Assembly: GCA_012295275.1 (NCBI GenBank)
Contig: CM022665.1
Span: 32,004,022-32,068,021 of the forward strand
From: Chrysomallon squamiferum
Taxonomy: Eukaryota > Mollusca > Gastropoda > Neomphalida > Peltospiridae
DNA: 64,000 nt
Direction: 5' to 3'
Part shown: positions 23,191-35,605 of the stretch, piece by piece
Position numbering within the stretch: position 1 is the stretch's first letter
How the letters are laid out: each line of letters begins with the position of its first letter
The notes under the pieces: generated by a model
Told to the model about the DNA's origin: nothing
The model's input: only the letters and a program-made list of their open reading frames with translations
Databases searched by the model: none
Translations under genes and position numbers: made by a program

Positions 23191-24079
23191 CTGTAGATGT
23201 ATTAGTGTGTCATTTTCATTAGAAAACATTTTAAGCATGCATGTCCAGGGTATATCAGAGAATTCTGTATAAGACAGGTGTTTGAAAGATACAATTTTGG
23301 TCAGATTTATTTCAGATTAATTTTTGAATGTTAGTAGATCATTCTGAATATTAGCAGGCATGTACCATAATCTGGTTCCAACAGATACACAAAACATTAA
23401 CAGACTTCTTATCTGAATGCTGTTTTGACTAAATCCATTTTCAAATGTTATACGATCATTATTTTTTATAATGCTGCTGAATGTGTATTTTTTCTTGATC
23501 TCTTAAAATGCTGTCAGTCTCACATTTAATATTGTTTTGGGGTTCTTAGCCTCAAATTATATATTTTTTAAAGTGTTATAATATGCCAAATTGCCAAATA
23601 ATATTGGTTTATTATTTCATAATGCAAAATAAAATATAAATTAAGTTGAATAACATGCTGTAGCATAGTAAAAGACTAAACTGAAAATTTAAACCTGCTG
23701 ATTAACCACAATCATTATTCAATAGACATTTCCTAAATCCTCAAAAACAGTGCAACATTTATGTATCCATGAGGCTGCAACTATTTAATATTAACAAAGC
23801 TATGTGACATTTTCAAGATAATCAGACAGATGGCTTTGGGAATCAAAATGAGTCATTAATAAATCATGATATCGAGATCAAAGAAAATAACCATTCATTA
23901 TAACAGACCACCAACTACTGGTCAACAGATCTGAAGACATCACAGTATGTCATCAAAGACCACCCTGTTATCCACAACATGAGTTCTGCAGTCTGTGTCA
24001 TTAAGCTTTCCCCTTGGACAATTATAATTATAATTATATTGGTAATATAATGTTTAATACAACACTAAAATTACCAGAG

Positions 24080-24365
24080 GCACCTTTCTATCTGCAATAT
24101 AAAGTATACAAATGTACACAAACATTAACAGGGCTAACCTATGACTATACTGTCATTCAGCTGTATTAAAACTAAAAAATATTAAATGCAAGTCTTAGAA
24201 TTATTGCAAAACTGAAGAAATACAGAAGGTCACCTGGCTATCCTGCTAGGTACAAAGTGTACAAAGTATGCAAGTAATATAGCCAAGCTCTGACCATACA
24301 AGCCAGTGCTATTAAAACTAAAAAGCGTCAAATGGAAAGTATTAGAATTATAACAAATTACAAGT
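24080..24365. repeat. Diverged tandem dimer, period about 147 bp
   Basis: CACCTTTCTATCTGCAATAT, GTATACAAATGTACACAAAC, TATTAAAACTAAAAAATATT, TCTTAGAATTATTGC is echoed about 147 bp later by CACCTGGCTATCCTGC, GTACAAAGTATGCAAG, TATTAAAACTAAAAAGCGTC, TATTAGAATTATAAC. A weaker partial third copy may follow (CACCTGGCACCTTTCTGAC near 24441). Neighbouring 23191-24079 is featureless. Confidence 0.75.
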
Positions 24366-25889
24366 GTGTCTGCCAAGCAGATCAGTTAAGACCAATTCTC
24401 TACCAATGAAGACCACCAGTCACAATTTCTGAAACAGTCACCTGGCACCTTTCTGACAATGTCATCATAACACAGCCAGATGATATTGGTCTGTCACAAC
24501 ATTATCACAACTAGTTATGCTAAATTCATAGTGACAGTATAGCAATACAATTAATAAAGTACAAAAACAGCACATTACAAGGTTTCTTAACAGATTGAAT
24601 AAAGAGTAACAAAGACCATAATAATTTCATCTGTTCATAGACACACAGTGAAATATATTTCATAATAAGAATTACTTATATATAAAAAAAAATTAAAAAT
24701 TCAGTTAAGCTTTTTATTCAATGAATGTAATAATGTATACTACCTGTAGAATGAATATGGAATAACATACCAAATGCTTTTTGTAATGGATCATAAACTA
24801 AAACAACACACATACATACACATGTTCATCTCTCTCTCTCTCTCTCTCTCACACACGTGCACACCATACACACTGTAGACATTCCTCTTTTTTTCACAAA
24901 TATTATAAAATTATAGTTAGCAATCCATTTCTTCTTCTTCTTTTTTTAATGGTTTATTTCAACAGTAACAAAAAACAAATTGAATTAATCAACATTATCT
25001 GTATCTAATGATGTGACAAGTTAATAATGTTATTAGGCAATCAAACAGTAATAATAATAATAATAATAACAATAACAACTCAAAACCTATATGATAAGCA
25101 TCAAATTAATGAGAAGAAAAAATCTGTAAGATACAAAACCTTTAAATTTTAAATGAAGTGACAGCTATTCAAATACATATATATATATATATATAAAACA
25201 TCTAAAAATGTATTTTAAAAAACCCAGCTATAATGTCAATAAAAATATTAAAAAACATGGCACTTATAAAAATCATTGAAGTTTTAATCTATCCTTTAAT
25301 CTAATAATGCTGACTTGAAAAGACATTAATCAGGGCAGATGGAAAATATCTTTTCACAAATGTATAACAAGCATAGAGTAACAAAGACCATAAAGTAAAA
25401 ATGTAGGTAATATTTACAGCCAGAAACACACAGAGATTACACTTTATCACATTTCATTCACTTTTTGTTATATATTTGATTCTTACCTTGGAATTGTAAG
25501 TCTTCGGTTCTGCAGTATCCCAAACAGTTATAATATAGTCCAGAACCATGATGATATTGAATTTTAAAAAGAAATCACTATATATCCAAAACAGAGATAT
25601 TTGTATGAATCATCAACACATGAGAAAATGAGATTCAAATTTTTTTTTCATATATATATATATATATATTTATATATATTCAAAGACAAATGTTTTTCTT
25701 ATTAATAGTTCATGTAAGTGAAAAAAAGAAAACATCACTAAGAACAGGTCAGAAATAAATATTTCAAATTTTAGACCATCTAGAAGTGTAAGTTCAGAAT
25801 AAACTTAATAAGAAGAAAGAAGAAAATTTCCAAATTATATGGAGAACACTCCTTGTCATTATTCACTGAATTGTAATTTCACAAGTGTT
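24366..25889. other. AT-rich DNA with small microsatellites
   Basis: Contains (TC)n then (AC)n at about 24830-24860, AAT units at 25049-25069, TA runs at 25177-25195 and 25650-25680, and no gene. Confidence 0.7.
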
Positions 25890-26125
25890 ATTAAGATAGT
25901 TCCATTGACAACTGTTGAGTAGGTGCACTATGAGGTATTGTGAAACTATCACAGAGATGATTCATTCTCAACCAATCACAATCTGTGTAAGATCCTGGTA
26001 TGGTGGGCCTCACAGACAGAGAGGAATCATGTACCAAAACATAGCTGTAGCATGGCTGGCATGGTGCCAAGATTGGCCTCAAGCCAAAACAAGAGGCACA
26101 TCTAGGGATTTATTAACATAATTCT
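25890..26125. other. Unclassified GC-richer block
   Basis: This island is of near-balanced composition within AT-rich DNA. Open frames occur on both strands, 68 codons on plus (no ATG start; it begins with TTG) and 63 on minus. The opposed frames overlap and neither has a motif I recognise. It may be a worn transposable element piece. No terminal repeats found. Confidence 0.35.
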
Positions 26126-26889
26126 CATTTTCTTATACAATGGTGAACAAAACTGATCAGTTGTAATAAAAATTTTGATTAGATTGAGCCATAAAAGATT
26201 TCTATAATGCCCCATGTAATCCTTTAACAAAGGAACAAGTGGTAATAAAATACAGAAGTTATAATAATATTCCATGCAATTTTGTTTTCTGCAGAACTGT
26301 AGCAACTGGGTATTAATATTCACACTGTTTTACAAGACAGTTATTTTATTTGTGTTATAATAAAAATGATATTTGGGTATTATTATCTGACAAGGGAAAG
26401 AGTTTTCAAATTGATGGTTATCAGCTATAAAGCCTATGGAAATTGATAACAACAATATTGCATCCCTTTGAAAATAATCATCACACACAGTAACAAGTTT
26501 AACTGAGAGATTAAAATTAACTAAAAATGAATTGTAAGCTATTATTTGTCACAAGTTAAAAACGTAAAAAAAACAGAATGAAAAATCCCTGCTAATGACA
26601 GTATCTTGAAACTTTTAATAATGAAAGAATGAATAACCAAAAATAGAAGTAAGATCTCTAAACAGAGAAAAAATAAATAACATGTTGTATTATTTAGCTA
26701 TTAGTAAATGAAAAAACAAAAAATGAAAATAATCACAAAAGATTAAAAAATAATAATGAAAGCATAATATTTAAAAACTTAGTAGCCAGTTTTATAAACA
26801 CTTTGAAAATGAACTCAATTGTTAGAGATATGGCTGAAATGTCTTGGATAAAAGAATCAGTTATTCTGAGAAAACTATTAGACTATCTT

Positions 26890-27040
26890 CTATTCCTGCC
26901 CATGTCCCACAACAGATTTATCATATGCTAAAATGTTTATTGAAAGGTTCATATAAAAGATCCTTTGCTGCTAATTAATTAATAAAAACACCCACTGAAT
27001 GAAAACCAAGTATGACATCATTAAATAAAAGTAATATATA
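26890..27040 (+). repeat. SINE-A lower body and tail
   Basis: ATATAAAAGATCCTTTGCTG then CTAATTAAT (26951-26980) is the SINE-A tail landmark, complementary to the minus copies (TTAGCAGCAAGATATCTTTT at 3196). CATGTCCCACAACAG precedes it, and ACATCATTAAATAAAAGTAA near 27014 matches the 3' end of the family. Confidence 0.65.
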
Positions 27041-27091
27041 CCTGTCAATTTATGAATATTAACTTATTACATGTTGATGTGCTGCAAAAGA

Positions 27092-27640
27092 AATTATTAT
27101 TCATTTAGTTATTATCAACAGATACAAATGAGAAACCACTAACAGCTAGTTCTTCAACATGTTATAAATAATATTAACTTGAGTTATGTAGTTATTACAA
27201 AATAGTGAGTGATAAGAAATCAGTGACTGATGTGAGATGTAACTAATTACTTGGGTTATTTAGTTATCAACAGTAACAAAATAATGATGAGTAATAACAG
27301 CTTAGTATCTCGTGTGAGATGTAATTGAATCAATTAGGTCAGTTTTATTACTTGCGTTATTACATTATAGTTAACAACAGTTACAAAGTAATGTTGACTA
27401 ATAATAGCTGAATAACTCTATGAGATGTGACTAATTACTTATTTTATTTAAAAACAGTTCCAAAATAATGATTAGTAATAACAATAACAGCTCAGTAACT
27501 CATTAGATATGTGACTACATTAGTTAAATCAATGTTATTACTTGTGTTATTTAGTAACCAAGTTACAAAATAATGATTAGTAATAACAACAAAAACTCAA
27601 TAATCCACATGAGATGTGACTGTATTATTACTTCATTTTT
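27092..27640. repeat. Tandem array with alternating short and long units
   Basis: The unit reads approximately TTACTTGTGTTATTTAGTTA, TCAACAGTTACAAAATAATG, ATTAGTAATAACAGCTCAGT, AACTCATGTGAGATGTGAC. The anchor TGAGATGT (or variant) lies near 27233, 27315, 27421, 27505 and 27610. Spacings alternate 82, 106, 84 and 105 bp. The long units contain an extra piece related to GAATCAATTAGGTCAG. A weaker earlier unit starts near 27092. The pattern is that of a dimeric higher-order repeat of about 188 bp. No coding content. Confidence 0.85.
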
Positions 27641-27734
27641 TAGGTTAAAAGAAATGTACTGTTTGTGATTGGCTTATTATTTATTTTTAGTTTACTGACT
27701 GAAATTTTGTAAAAAGTCTGTATTAATGGTGTTG

Positions 27735-27960
27735 GTTAAAAAAAATAATAATAATAATAAAAATAATTAATAAATTATACCAAAAATATATATATATAAT
27801 AAGAAGAAGAAGAAGAAAAAATAAATAAAGAAAAATAAATAAAATAAATAAATGAAAGAAATCCAAGCCCAAAAAAAAAAATAATAACAATAATAAATAA
27901 ATAAATAATACAAAATACATAATTAGAAAGAGAAAAACAAAGAGGAAAGCAGGAGAGTAA
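27735..27960. repeat. A-rich low complexity (AAT, GAA, AAAT steps)
   Basis: Consecutive AAT, TA, AAG and AAAT runs. It links the two large tandem arrays and accounts for a Leu/Phe-rich frame on the minus strand. Confidence 0.85.
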
Positions 27961-27978
27961 ATATAGTGAAAAACATCA

Positions 27979-28966
27979 ATTTCAAACCCTGTGAATACTT
28001 AACTATCAGATGTTACAAATGATGAATAAAAATTCAAATGAAAATAGACAGCAGAAAATGCCAAAATAAAAGAAAAAGAACTGAAAGTCAGAACTGTATG
28101 AATATTTATATATGTAGATATGTTACAAAATGATAAATGAAGATTCAAATGAGAATAGATAGATGGCAGATTTTTACAACAGAGGTTTGACCAACAAAAA
28201 ACAAAAAAAATCTGGAAATGAAACAACAAAAAGATGTATGACTGTGAGCCTCTGATTGTGGTGAATATTATAAATTCACAAAATTATGTAACAGGATGTT
28301 CTATTTTCAAAAGATAACAGAAAAATGGCAGATATTTACAATCACAATTTTGAAGAAAATAGTGGAAAGAAAGACTGAATAGAAATTTCAGAATCTGAAG
28401 AATGTTTTAAGGTTTACATATTACAAAATGACCAATGCAGATTTAAAGTGGAATATAATCCTTACACTATCATTTTGTAGGAGAACAATGAAAAAAAAAG
28501 AAATAATGAACACTGAGTAGTGATTGATATTTCAGAACAATGAATAAATGTTCAAATGAGAATAGTTTTTTTCTTTTTTTTTTGAATATCAGACTGAAAG
28601 AAAAGAAAAAGGTATGAGGGGTATATTTCAGAACTTGGTGAATATTTAAGACATAATACATATTATAGAATGATCAATGAAGTTTCAAACAGGAATATTT
28701 AGATTTAAAAACAAAAGGAAACAAAAAGAAAGAGAAATATCAGAATCTGGTGAAAATATATCAGAAAAATTACTACTTTTCAAACAACAATAGAAAGATG
28801 GCAAATTTTTGCTACATAAGTCTGAAGGAGAACAAAAAAGAAGTCAAGAATGATGGGTAAATTTCAGAATCTGCTGAATATTTAAGAAGTAGATATGTTA
28901 CAGAATGATAGATCAGTTTTCAAACAGGAATAGAAATATGGCAGATTTTCACACTGACAATGACTG
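27979..28966. repeat. Diverged tandem array, about eight units
   Basis: The unit contains TTTCAGAATCTGGTGAATAT, TTAAGAAGTAGATATGTTAC, AAAATGATCAATGAAG, TTCAAATGAGAATAGA, GATGGCAGATTTTTACA and CTGAAGGAGAACAAAAAAG. The anchor ATGTTACAAAATGA or variants lies near 28010, 28117, 28287, 28421, 28531, 28660, 28772 and 28897, spaced roughly 108-168 bp. Units have lost different parts. Identity looks like 70-80 percent. This is a small minisatellite/satellite-like locus with no open frame across units. Confidence 0.85.
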
Positions 28967-31071
28967 ATGATACTGGCTGACAGAGTGTTCAATACAAAGC
29001 TACTGACATTTAACAATCTACATTGCCCTTAACTCTCAGGTCTGCCTCACTTCAAACACACTGACACAAAATACTTGAGGATGAGTTTTAAGCTGGTGTC
29101 AGAGCCAGTGAGTACCTTATACCTATGAACTTTACCAGTGTTGTGAGCTTGAGGATCAAAGCTTGATCAGAAAACCTGTAAGCAATCGTCATGTTGTAAC
29201 CAGTAAATGGTTTACATATACACTACTTATGTATTTTTTTTACACAAATTACAAATTCTTGAGATATAGCAATGAAACTGTTAGGGAAATGGTACTTTTT
29301 ATTTACAGTTCTAACAGGGTAACTGAAGATCAAAGTGTCAACAATTTCCTGTGAAGATGTAATGTTAGTCATGTATAACACAACACATATGTGGGCAAAT
29401 TTTTTTTTGGTAAATATGTATTTTATGTCAAAATAACATGGTTCAGTTAATTTTTTTTTAAACTGAAGATTCACAGTGTGTCCGGTAATAATCATGTCAT
29501 TAATTAAAATAGGAAAAAGAAACAAGTATATCTTAGAGTCTCTATGTTTCCAGGACAAATTCTGAACTAAATACTGACTTGATCAGTTGATGGCATGTGC
29601 AAGAATTATGAAGAATGATACTAGAAAAGCATAATTGCTGGGCTTCATTTACATTTCCCTATATATTGTACATCATACACAGTAGTATGTATCAATGGAA
29701 TAGACATTTCCTCTCAGAAATCAAAATAATCAAGGTTTTCTTACAAATGCAAAATGGAACATATTACACCTTATTATGTAAGAGATCAAGCACCATTTAA
29801 AGAATGAATCATAGAAAAAAGAAGAAAAAAGAAGAGGAAAACTGAAATAATGTCAAGTACTCTAACCATTATCACCAGCAGCTACTACAAATGTACAACA
29901 ATAAAGAAGGGAGGTAGGTATCAGTTTATTGTCCACACACTCAGATAAAAACAGTGGGGTCTATTCTCAGCTGTCTTCAATCATCAACCTGAGGGAAACA
30001 GAGAGAATGTGTTTCAGACCATCTGGCCGATCACAGAAAACTCAACAGACAAAAGTCTGTGTGTAACATCACAAGACAAGTTAGGTTCTGAAACAAAACA
30101 ACCATTCTTTGAACAGATCTAATTTGAGACAATCAAACTGAAACTGGCCTGAAGGTATCCAAGCAGTCTCTTTGCTGTTTTCAGTCATTCAACACAGCAA
30201 TGTGAACTTCGTGTAGGGAAAGCAGAAAGGTGTGAAATGTGTATTATAGCATTTGAAAACTTCCTCATGAAACTGAGTAAAAAAACTGATAGATTTATAA
30301 ACACATGCTGCTTGATTTAATATATAATACAGCTGTTGAAGTACTTGGAAAATAATGAACAGATAAATGTTTTCACTTTTTTTTCTTTTTTTTTAAAATT
30401 ATTTTAAATTTACAATTATACACACACATTTCTGTAATTTTCACACTCCTATCTTTTTATAGTTTTAAGGTTCTGTGAGGGTTTTTCTTTCATGTTTTTT
30501 TATCTGAAACATTAAAGACATCATTTTGTTTTGGCTGCAATTTTAATTTTACAATTGCAATGTCAATTTTTTTTATACTCAGTTACCAAAGTTCCTTCAG
30601 ATTTCATCTAAATGTTTGTGTGTTTGTGCACAAGTGCATACAAATTATGTGCATCCCTACACACTGCTGTTAGTGTGCACTCATGTATATACAGTATTAT
30701 GTATATGTATATATAGATGAACATAGTTACATGCTTTGGCTATAGGATCATTTGTACCATATGTGTTATCTATACATAGCATATGCATCTACTGTTAGTA
30801 TATATGGCAATAACAATTGCTATATCTCTGTATGCACATTTCTTACATATTTTACATGAGTCTGTTTCCACCTGCCCAGTATATTCCATAGTTAACCTTT
30901 GAGCATACAGTTGATTAAACATACAACCATTAAGATTATTACAATCATTTATCAACTGCTACTGGGTTTTTTTTGTGGGTTTTTTAGTCTGTATTAAGAA
31001 AGCTTCAGTTTTAGAAATTAAAATACAGAACAGACTGAAATATATATATATATATATAAAAAACAGTATGG
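28967..31071. other. AT-rich intergenic DNA
   Basis: No gene recognised. Frames at 29163-29354 (plus) and 29223-29558 (minus) overlap on opposite strands and show no protein features. A (TA)n run sits at 31040-31057. Confidence 0.55.
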
Positions 31072-31180
31072 AGGATGTAATTTAATGGCTGGACTTTAGA
31101 TTCAAGGGTCATATTCTCAAACGTTTGTTCTATTTCCCATTCCAACTAGTATCTTCCTGGTTATGGAAGATGTAAATAAA
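31072..31180 (+). repeat. Degenerate tRNA-derived SINE-C
   Basis: GATGTAATTTAATGGCTGGA (from 31074) resembles a tRNA-like head with a worn box A. TTCTCAAACGTTTG (31113-31126) sits where box B belongs. CCCATTCCAACTAGTATCTTC downstream parallels CTAATTCCAACTACAACCAG at 35561. It immediately follows a (TA)n run, a common SINE neighbourhood. Confidence 0.5.
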
Positions 31181-32680
31181 ACATCATTTTGGATAAGAAT
31201 AACCGGTAACATCATAAAAGTTGGTTTCTTCTTTCCTGTTACCATTACATAATAATTCAAGTATATACTAGACACAAAATAATATTAATATTAAATGAGT
31301 AGAAGTGATATTAAAAAAAGGATTTTAACATCCCTCAGTTTATATAACAGCTTACCTTACACTGTATTATAAAACTATATCCAACTAAAATTATAGTTTG
31401 AACTTGAAAACTGTCAACTTACCTGAAAAAGACAAAAACAAAGAAAATGTAAGTAGGTTATAAATAAACAACAAAATTTTAAATTTTAAAATAATGATTA
31501 ATAAAACAGTTTTATTTTATTAATGTATTTATCTCAAGCATTTTATTTCAGTGTTTATCATCTGTATAATTTTAATTACATTATTCAAATAAAATGTGTC
31601 TATGTTTATAGTACAATCTTTAATGTATGTGTACATGCATGTGTGTTTATGCCTATTAGGCCTACTTATTGCAAGTTTTAAAAAACTGAAATGCATATTG
31701 TTTTTAGTCAGGTTGTTTTTTTTGCTTTTTTTTTTGTTTTTTTGACAATTTCCATCAGAACATAACAGTTCTCTTTCATTATTATGGCTGTGGTTTCAAA
31801 ACCTGATAAATATAATTTTTAATCTTTTGAAATATTATATTTTAAATGTGTCTGTATACAATTCTTAGAAATTATGTTTGTAATGTATTTCAGCAAAATA
31901 TTTCAGTATTATACAGAAATTAATTTTACAGCTTCAAAGATGAAGAAATGGAATAACTTTAATCTTTCTTTTTTTTGTTTTTTTTTTGAGTTTTTCTGCA
32001 GCAAAAGAATTATGAACAACAACTACTAAAGTTTGTTTCCCCTATCCCAGAGTGAAAAAATTTGTTAAAATTTTTGTTTTCTCTGTTTCAGTTTCAACAG
32101 TAAATAACTGAATAGCGAAGGAACTGAAATGACCATAGTTTGTCTCTGGAACTTGAAGACAAAATAAATAAATAGATAAATTAAATTAAATTTTAGATTT
32201 CTATTTCATTTTGTGTAGCAGATGTGTCTAACTACAGAAGTCTTCCCATCTTCAGTATATAAATAAATTTGGTTGCTTTACTTAAATTTGAAATAAGTAA
32301 GAACTGCCCTCCTTAACCACAACATAAATATATATATATATATATATATTTTTTTTTTTTAAATGCTTCTAAAAACTGGGTTTCTGTTTCAATTTGTACA
32401 GCTGAGATACATGAATTTTGAACCACCCAAGTTAACTATCAGAGGTTTGTCCAACAATGGTAACATCACTCCACCTGAAACTGAATCAGACTTTATCAGG
32501 ACACATTTCATTTACTGTGTGATTAATCAGATGGTGTGCCCAGCTGTCAGTTTCTCTATTAACACTAGCACAGACACATACAAATTATGGTAATTACATG
32601 GAAATTACAATGGTTCAAGAATTTTACAGTGTGGAAAAGAGTTCATTTGAGGTGTGGTAGGTCAGAGGATCAATCTTCTG

Positions 32681-32740
<60 letters not shown>

Positions 32741-33607
32741 TGTGTTGTTTTGAATTCTATTCAGAGACCAGTGATACTGGGATTTTTAATATGATATAAA
32801 ATATAGGTTAATACTGTTTTTGCAGTATTGCTAATATTTTTCTAAGTGGATGTCAAAACACATAAAATATTTAAAGTTACTTCCTTTTAATTCCAAATAA
32901 ATATTAATACAAATATTAGTATATATCTCCATCTCTCTCTCTTACACACACAATAAACATTTTAATACAAACATACATGTTAAAGAATACATTACACTCA
33001 TGCTTGTCTAAACAAACTTATGCATATACAAACACAAACATGTCAGCACAGATACCCAATACCAGTACTGATTTAAAAACACTGTTTTGATTAAACTGTG
33101 AACTTACACATGCTAATAAAAACAATTTTCTTAATTAAATTAAAAGAAAAGAAAAAGAAAGTAGAAAAAAAGACAAAATGAAAGATAATATTTAAAATAT
33201 TAAGCATATATTTTTTCTGAAAAAAAACAACAAAAAACCCATTAGATGTGTTATGTAGCTTCAAAAACAAATATTTTACATTTTTAAAAGACTTATTATT
33301 ATTTATGTAATAAAAATTATAAATAGCTCATGAGTATTTTAAACTTTTATATGTTAAAAATGGTTTTACCCTGCAACATACTTAAGAGGCCATTAAATGT
33401 TAGTTATCACTGCTATGAGATAAAAAAAGAGAGAAGTTTTAAAGTTATTTAAATTTATTTCTGTGTGACACACTCTGATATGCTGTAACAACAAATTGTA
33501 GGAATGTGAGATTTATGTGTCTGCCTATCTTCTACCTTACCACCTTCTCCAGGACCTCACACTAACAGAACACTAGAGCCTTTGTGTTAAAATAAAAAAT
33601 ATGTAAA
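31181..33607. other. AT-rich DNA with TA microsatellites
   Basis: A perfect (AT)n of 27 units lies at 32684-32737 and a shorter one at 32328-32349. A 76-codon plus-strand frame at 32363-32593 has mixed composition but no motif or splice context that supports a gene. Confidence 0.65.
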
Positions 33608-33610
33608 AAA

Positions 33611-33655
<45 letters not shown>

Positions 33656-33730
33656 CAAATAAATAAATTAATAAATTAATTAATTAATTGATCAAATAAA
33701 ATAAAATAAAATAAAATAAAATAATTTTTT
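33608..33730. repeat. (AAT)n and (AAAAT)n microsatellites
   Basis: About fifteen AAT units (33609-33653), then AAAT and TTAA steps, then six AAAAT/TAAAA units to about 33724. Confidence 0.92.
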
Positions 33731-33999
33731 TTCTAAAGAACTGGATCATTGTTAATTATTTGTTAAAGGATCAAGGACCAGATATTCATAATATATTGAA
33801 CTTCAGTTATTATAAAAATTAAATAAAGTTCAGTTTAAGAAGATTACATTGATTAATTCTCTGTCATTAGCTACTGGATATTAACAATCTGATCATTCCG
33901 TTGTATACTTGTATTGTATTCCTTTAATAATAAATAGACTATGTCATCTTAACAAGAAAATTGTTATAAATTTCCAATTACAAATACATTTTTTTTTCT

Positions 34000-34160
34000 G
34001 TGTATTTTTGATAGGAAAGAGAAAGATACATGATCTTTGATAATACATCCCCAAACTGTCTGGAATGGGAAATTGTCCACTGAGCATGTTATTGGGACTG
34101 ACCCTGGAATCCACATAATCTGATGCATGTTGTTATATGCTTTGGCTACATGGTTCCAGG
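34000..34160 (-). repeat. tRNA-derived SINE-A, head and body
   Basis: On the minus strand the head starts near 34150 with GTAGCCAAAGCAT (worn box A). Box B GGGTCAGTCCC is the complement of 34094-34104. The body has CATTCCAGACAGTTTGG and TATTATCAAAGATCATG, which correspond to landmarks in the 1148 and 3003 copies. The tail side is truncated near 34000. The 137-codon minus-strand frame across it is a shadow of the repeat and the adjoining triplet tract. Confidence 0.7.
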
Positions 34161-34271
34161 ACAATTTCACACTGGATAATTCCCCACTCCATAATGACAA
34201 TTTTAGATACTTCCCCATTCTTAATTTTGTATAAGTATCTGTGGCAAGAATCAACATAGTAATATTCTGTA

Positions 34272-34380
34272 TTAATAATAATAATAATAGCAGTAGTAGT
34301 AGTAGTAGTGGTAGTAGTAGTAGTAGTAGTAGTAATAGTAATAGCAGCAGCAGCAACAACAAAAACAACAACAACAATAA
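34272..34380. repeat. (AAT)n(AGT)n(AGC/AAC)n triplet tract
   Basis: Triplets hold register for over 100 bp while the unit changes AAT, AGT, AAT/AGC, AAC. All frames give homopolymeric runs (Ser, Asn, Val on plus; Leu, Thr, Ile on minus), explaining five overlapping spurious open frames. Confidence 0.93.
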
Positions 34381-34454
34381 TTATGGTGCTAATGGTTATG
34401 ACAATAATGATGATAACGGTAGATCTAATAATATGTATACATTTGCTTGTGTGG

Positions 34455-34458
<4 letters not shown>

Positions 34459-34521
<63 letters not shown>

Positions 34522-34570
34522 ACATGTGTATGTGCATGTGTGTGTGTATATATGTGTGTGTGTGTGTGTG
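34459..34570. repeat. (TG)n microsatellite
   Basis: Twenty-six perfect TG units (34459-34510) continue as interrupted TG/TATG to 34570. Confidence 0.97.
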
Positions 34571-34575
34571 GAGTA

Positions 34576-35384
34576 GGGAATTGTCTGTTTACTGGGCTAC
34601 ATTTAGCCAAATTAATGATTATGAGATTATGTTACAAATTATTTTACTTTGGCTAAAGTGCAATTTGAAAGTTTCCAAATGAAAGAAAAACTCTGTATAG
34701 GTTTCACATTTCATGTTTTGAATTCAAATGTCAAAAAGCAAAAGCCACTTTTTTGTTTAACAAAAATACCAACACTTTACACATCAAAGTTAATACTTTC
34801 ATATTTAGACTTTTTAAAAATTTTCATTGTTCTCCATCACTGAGAACAATAAAATACTCTGAATAATTGGTAGATTAAACAAAAAATTACTCTCATTACC
34901 ATACACAGAAAAAGTCATAGGATAGTTCTGAATTTCTCATCAGAAAACATTAACCTTAATCCATAGCTCAGACACTGTTTAATCTTGGTGATATCATGTT
35001 TTATGGAAATTAATTGTAATTAAATCCAGACATGACTGCAACAATTATTGTCTGGGAGTTGCTGCTCTCCTTAATTTCCTTCCATGTCAATAGACCACCC
35101 TAGCTGCCAGCATTCACCAGCTAACAAGAGTCACTGCAGAGTTAGGTTCCAGTTATAGGAAGATGAGATCTTCAAAATGAATCCAAAGGGATATCTTGTA
35201 TTCTTTGTTTTTTTTTCTTCTTTTTTTTAAATTATAAAAGATGACTTCACTTTGAATCTTTTTTTATTATTCTTGCTATTTCCATCTTCTTTTCTTTTGA
35301 TCTTTTTTACTTTTATATATCTATCTAATCTATCTATTTATATCTATCTATCTGTTATTATCTTTTTATCTTTTTTATAAAAAA
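34576..35384. other. AT-rich DNA, no gene seen
   Basis: A somewhat GC-richer unique stretch lies at 34920-35170. T-rich runs and a degenerate (TATC)n at 35320-35357 follow. Confidence 0.6.
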
Positions 35385-35605
35385 GCTGTAACCTAGTGAT
35401 TAGAGTACAGACCTGATTTTCAAATTTCTAGAAAATAATTATTTTCTTCCACATTTTCAATCTTGTTTTTCATTTTTGATAATTTTTGAAAATGTAGCTT
35501 AATGGTTAGATAGATCTCTGATGTATGATGGTTTTCAGGTTCAGCTCTCTTCAGTGTAAACTAATTCCAACTACAACCAGTACTTCATCAGTAACTTATA
35601 ATAAG
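35385..35605 (+). repeat. Two tRNA-like SINE-C heads in tandem
   Basis: The second and better copy has box A TAGCTTAATGG (35495-35505, 9 of 11) and box B AGGTTCAGCTC (35537-35547), then CTCTTCAGTGTAAACTAATT and CCAACTACAACCAG. About 105 bp upstream GCTGTAACCTAGTGATTAGA (35385-35404), with TTTTCAAATTTCTAG behind it, looks like an earlier, more decayed head. Either two insertions or a partial tandem duplication would explain this. Confidence 0.6.

Noticed and set aside
25915-26121. 68-codon frame in GC-richer DNA
   Set aside because: No ATG start, an opposed open frame over the same bases, and no recognisable motif.
27092-28966. CRISPR array
   Set aside because: Repeat units are long, unequal and heavily diverged, with no short constant repeat alternating with unique spacers, and no cas genes.
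33964-34682. Several overlapping frames of 90-137 codons on both strands
   Set aside because: They are translations of the triplet tract, the TG microsatellite and a SINE; products are Leu, Ser, Val-Cys or His-Thr runs.
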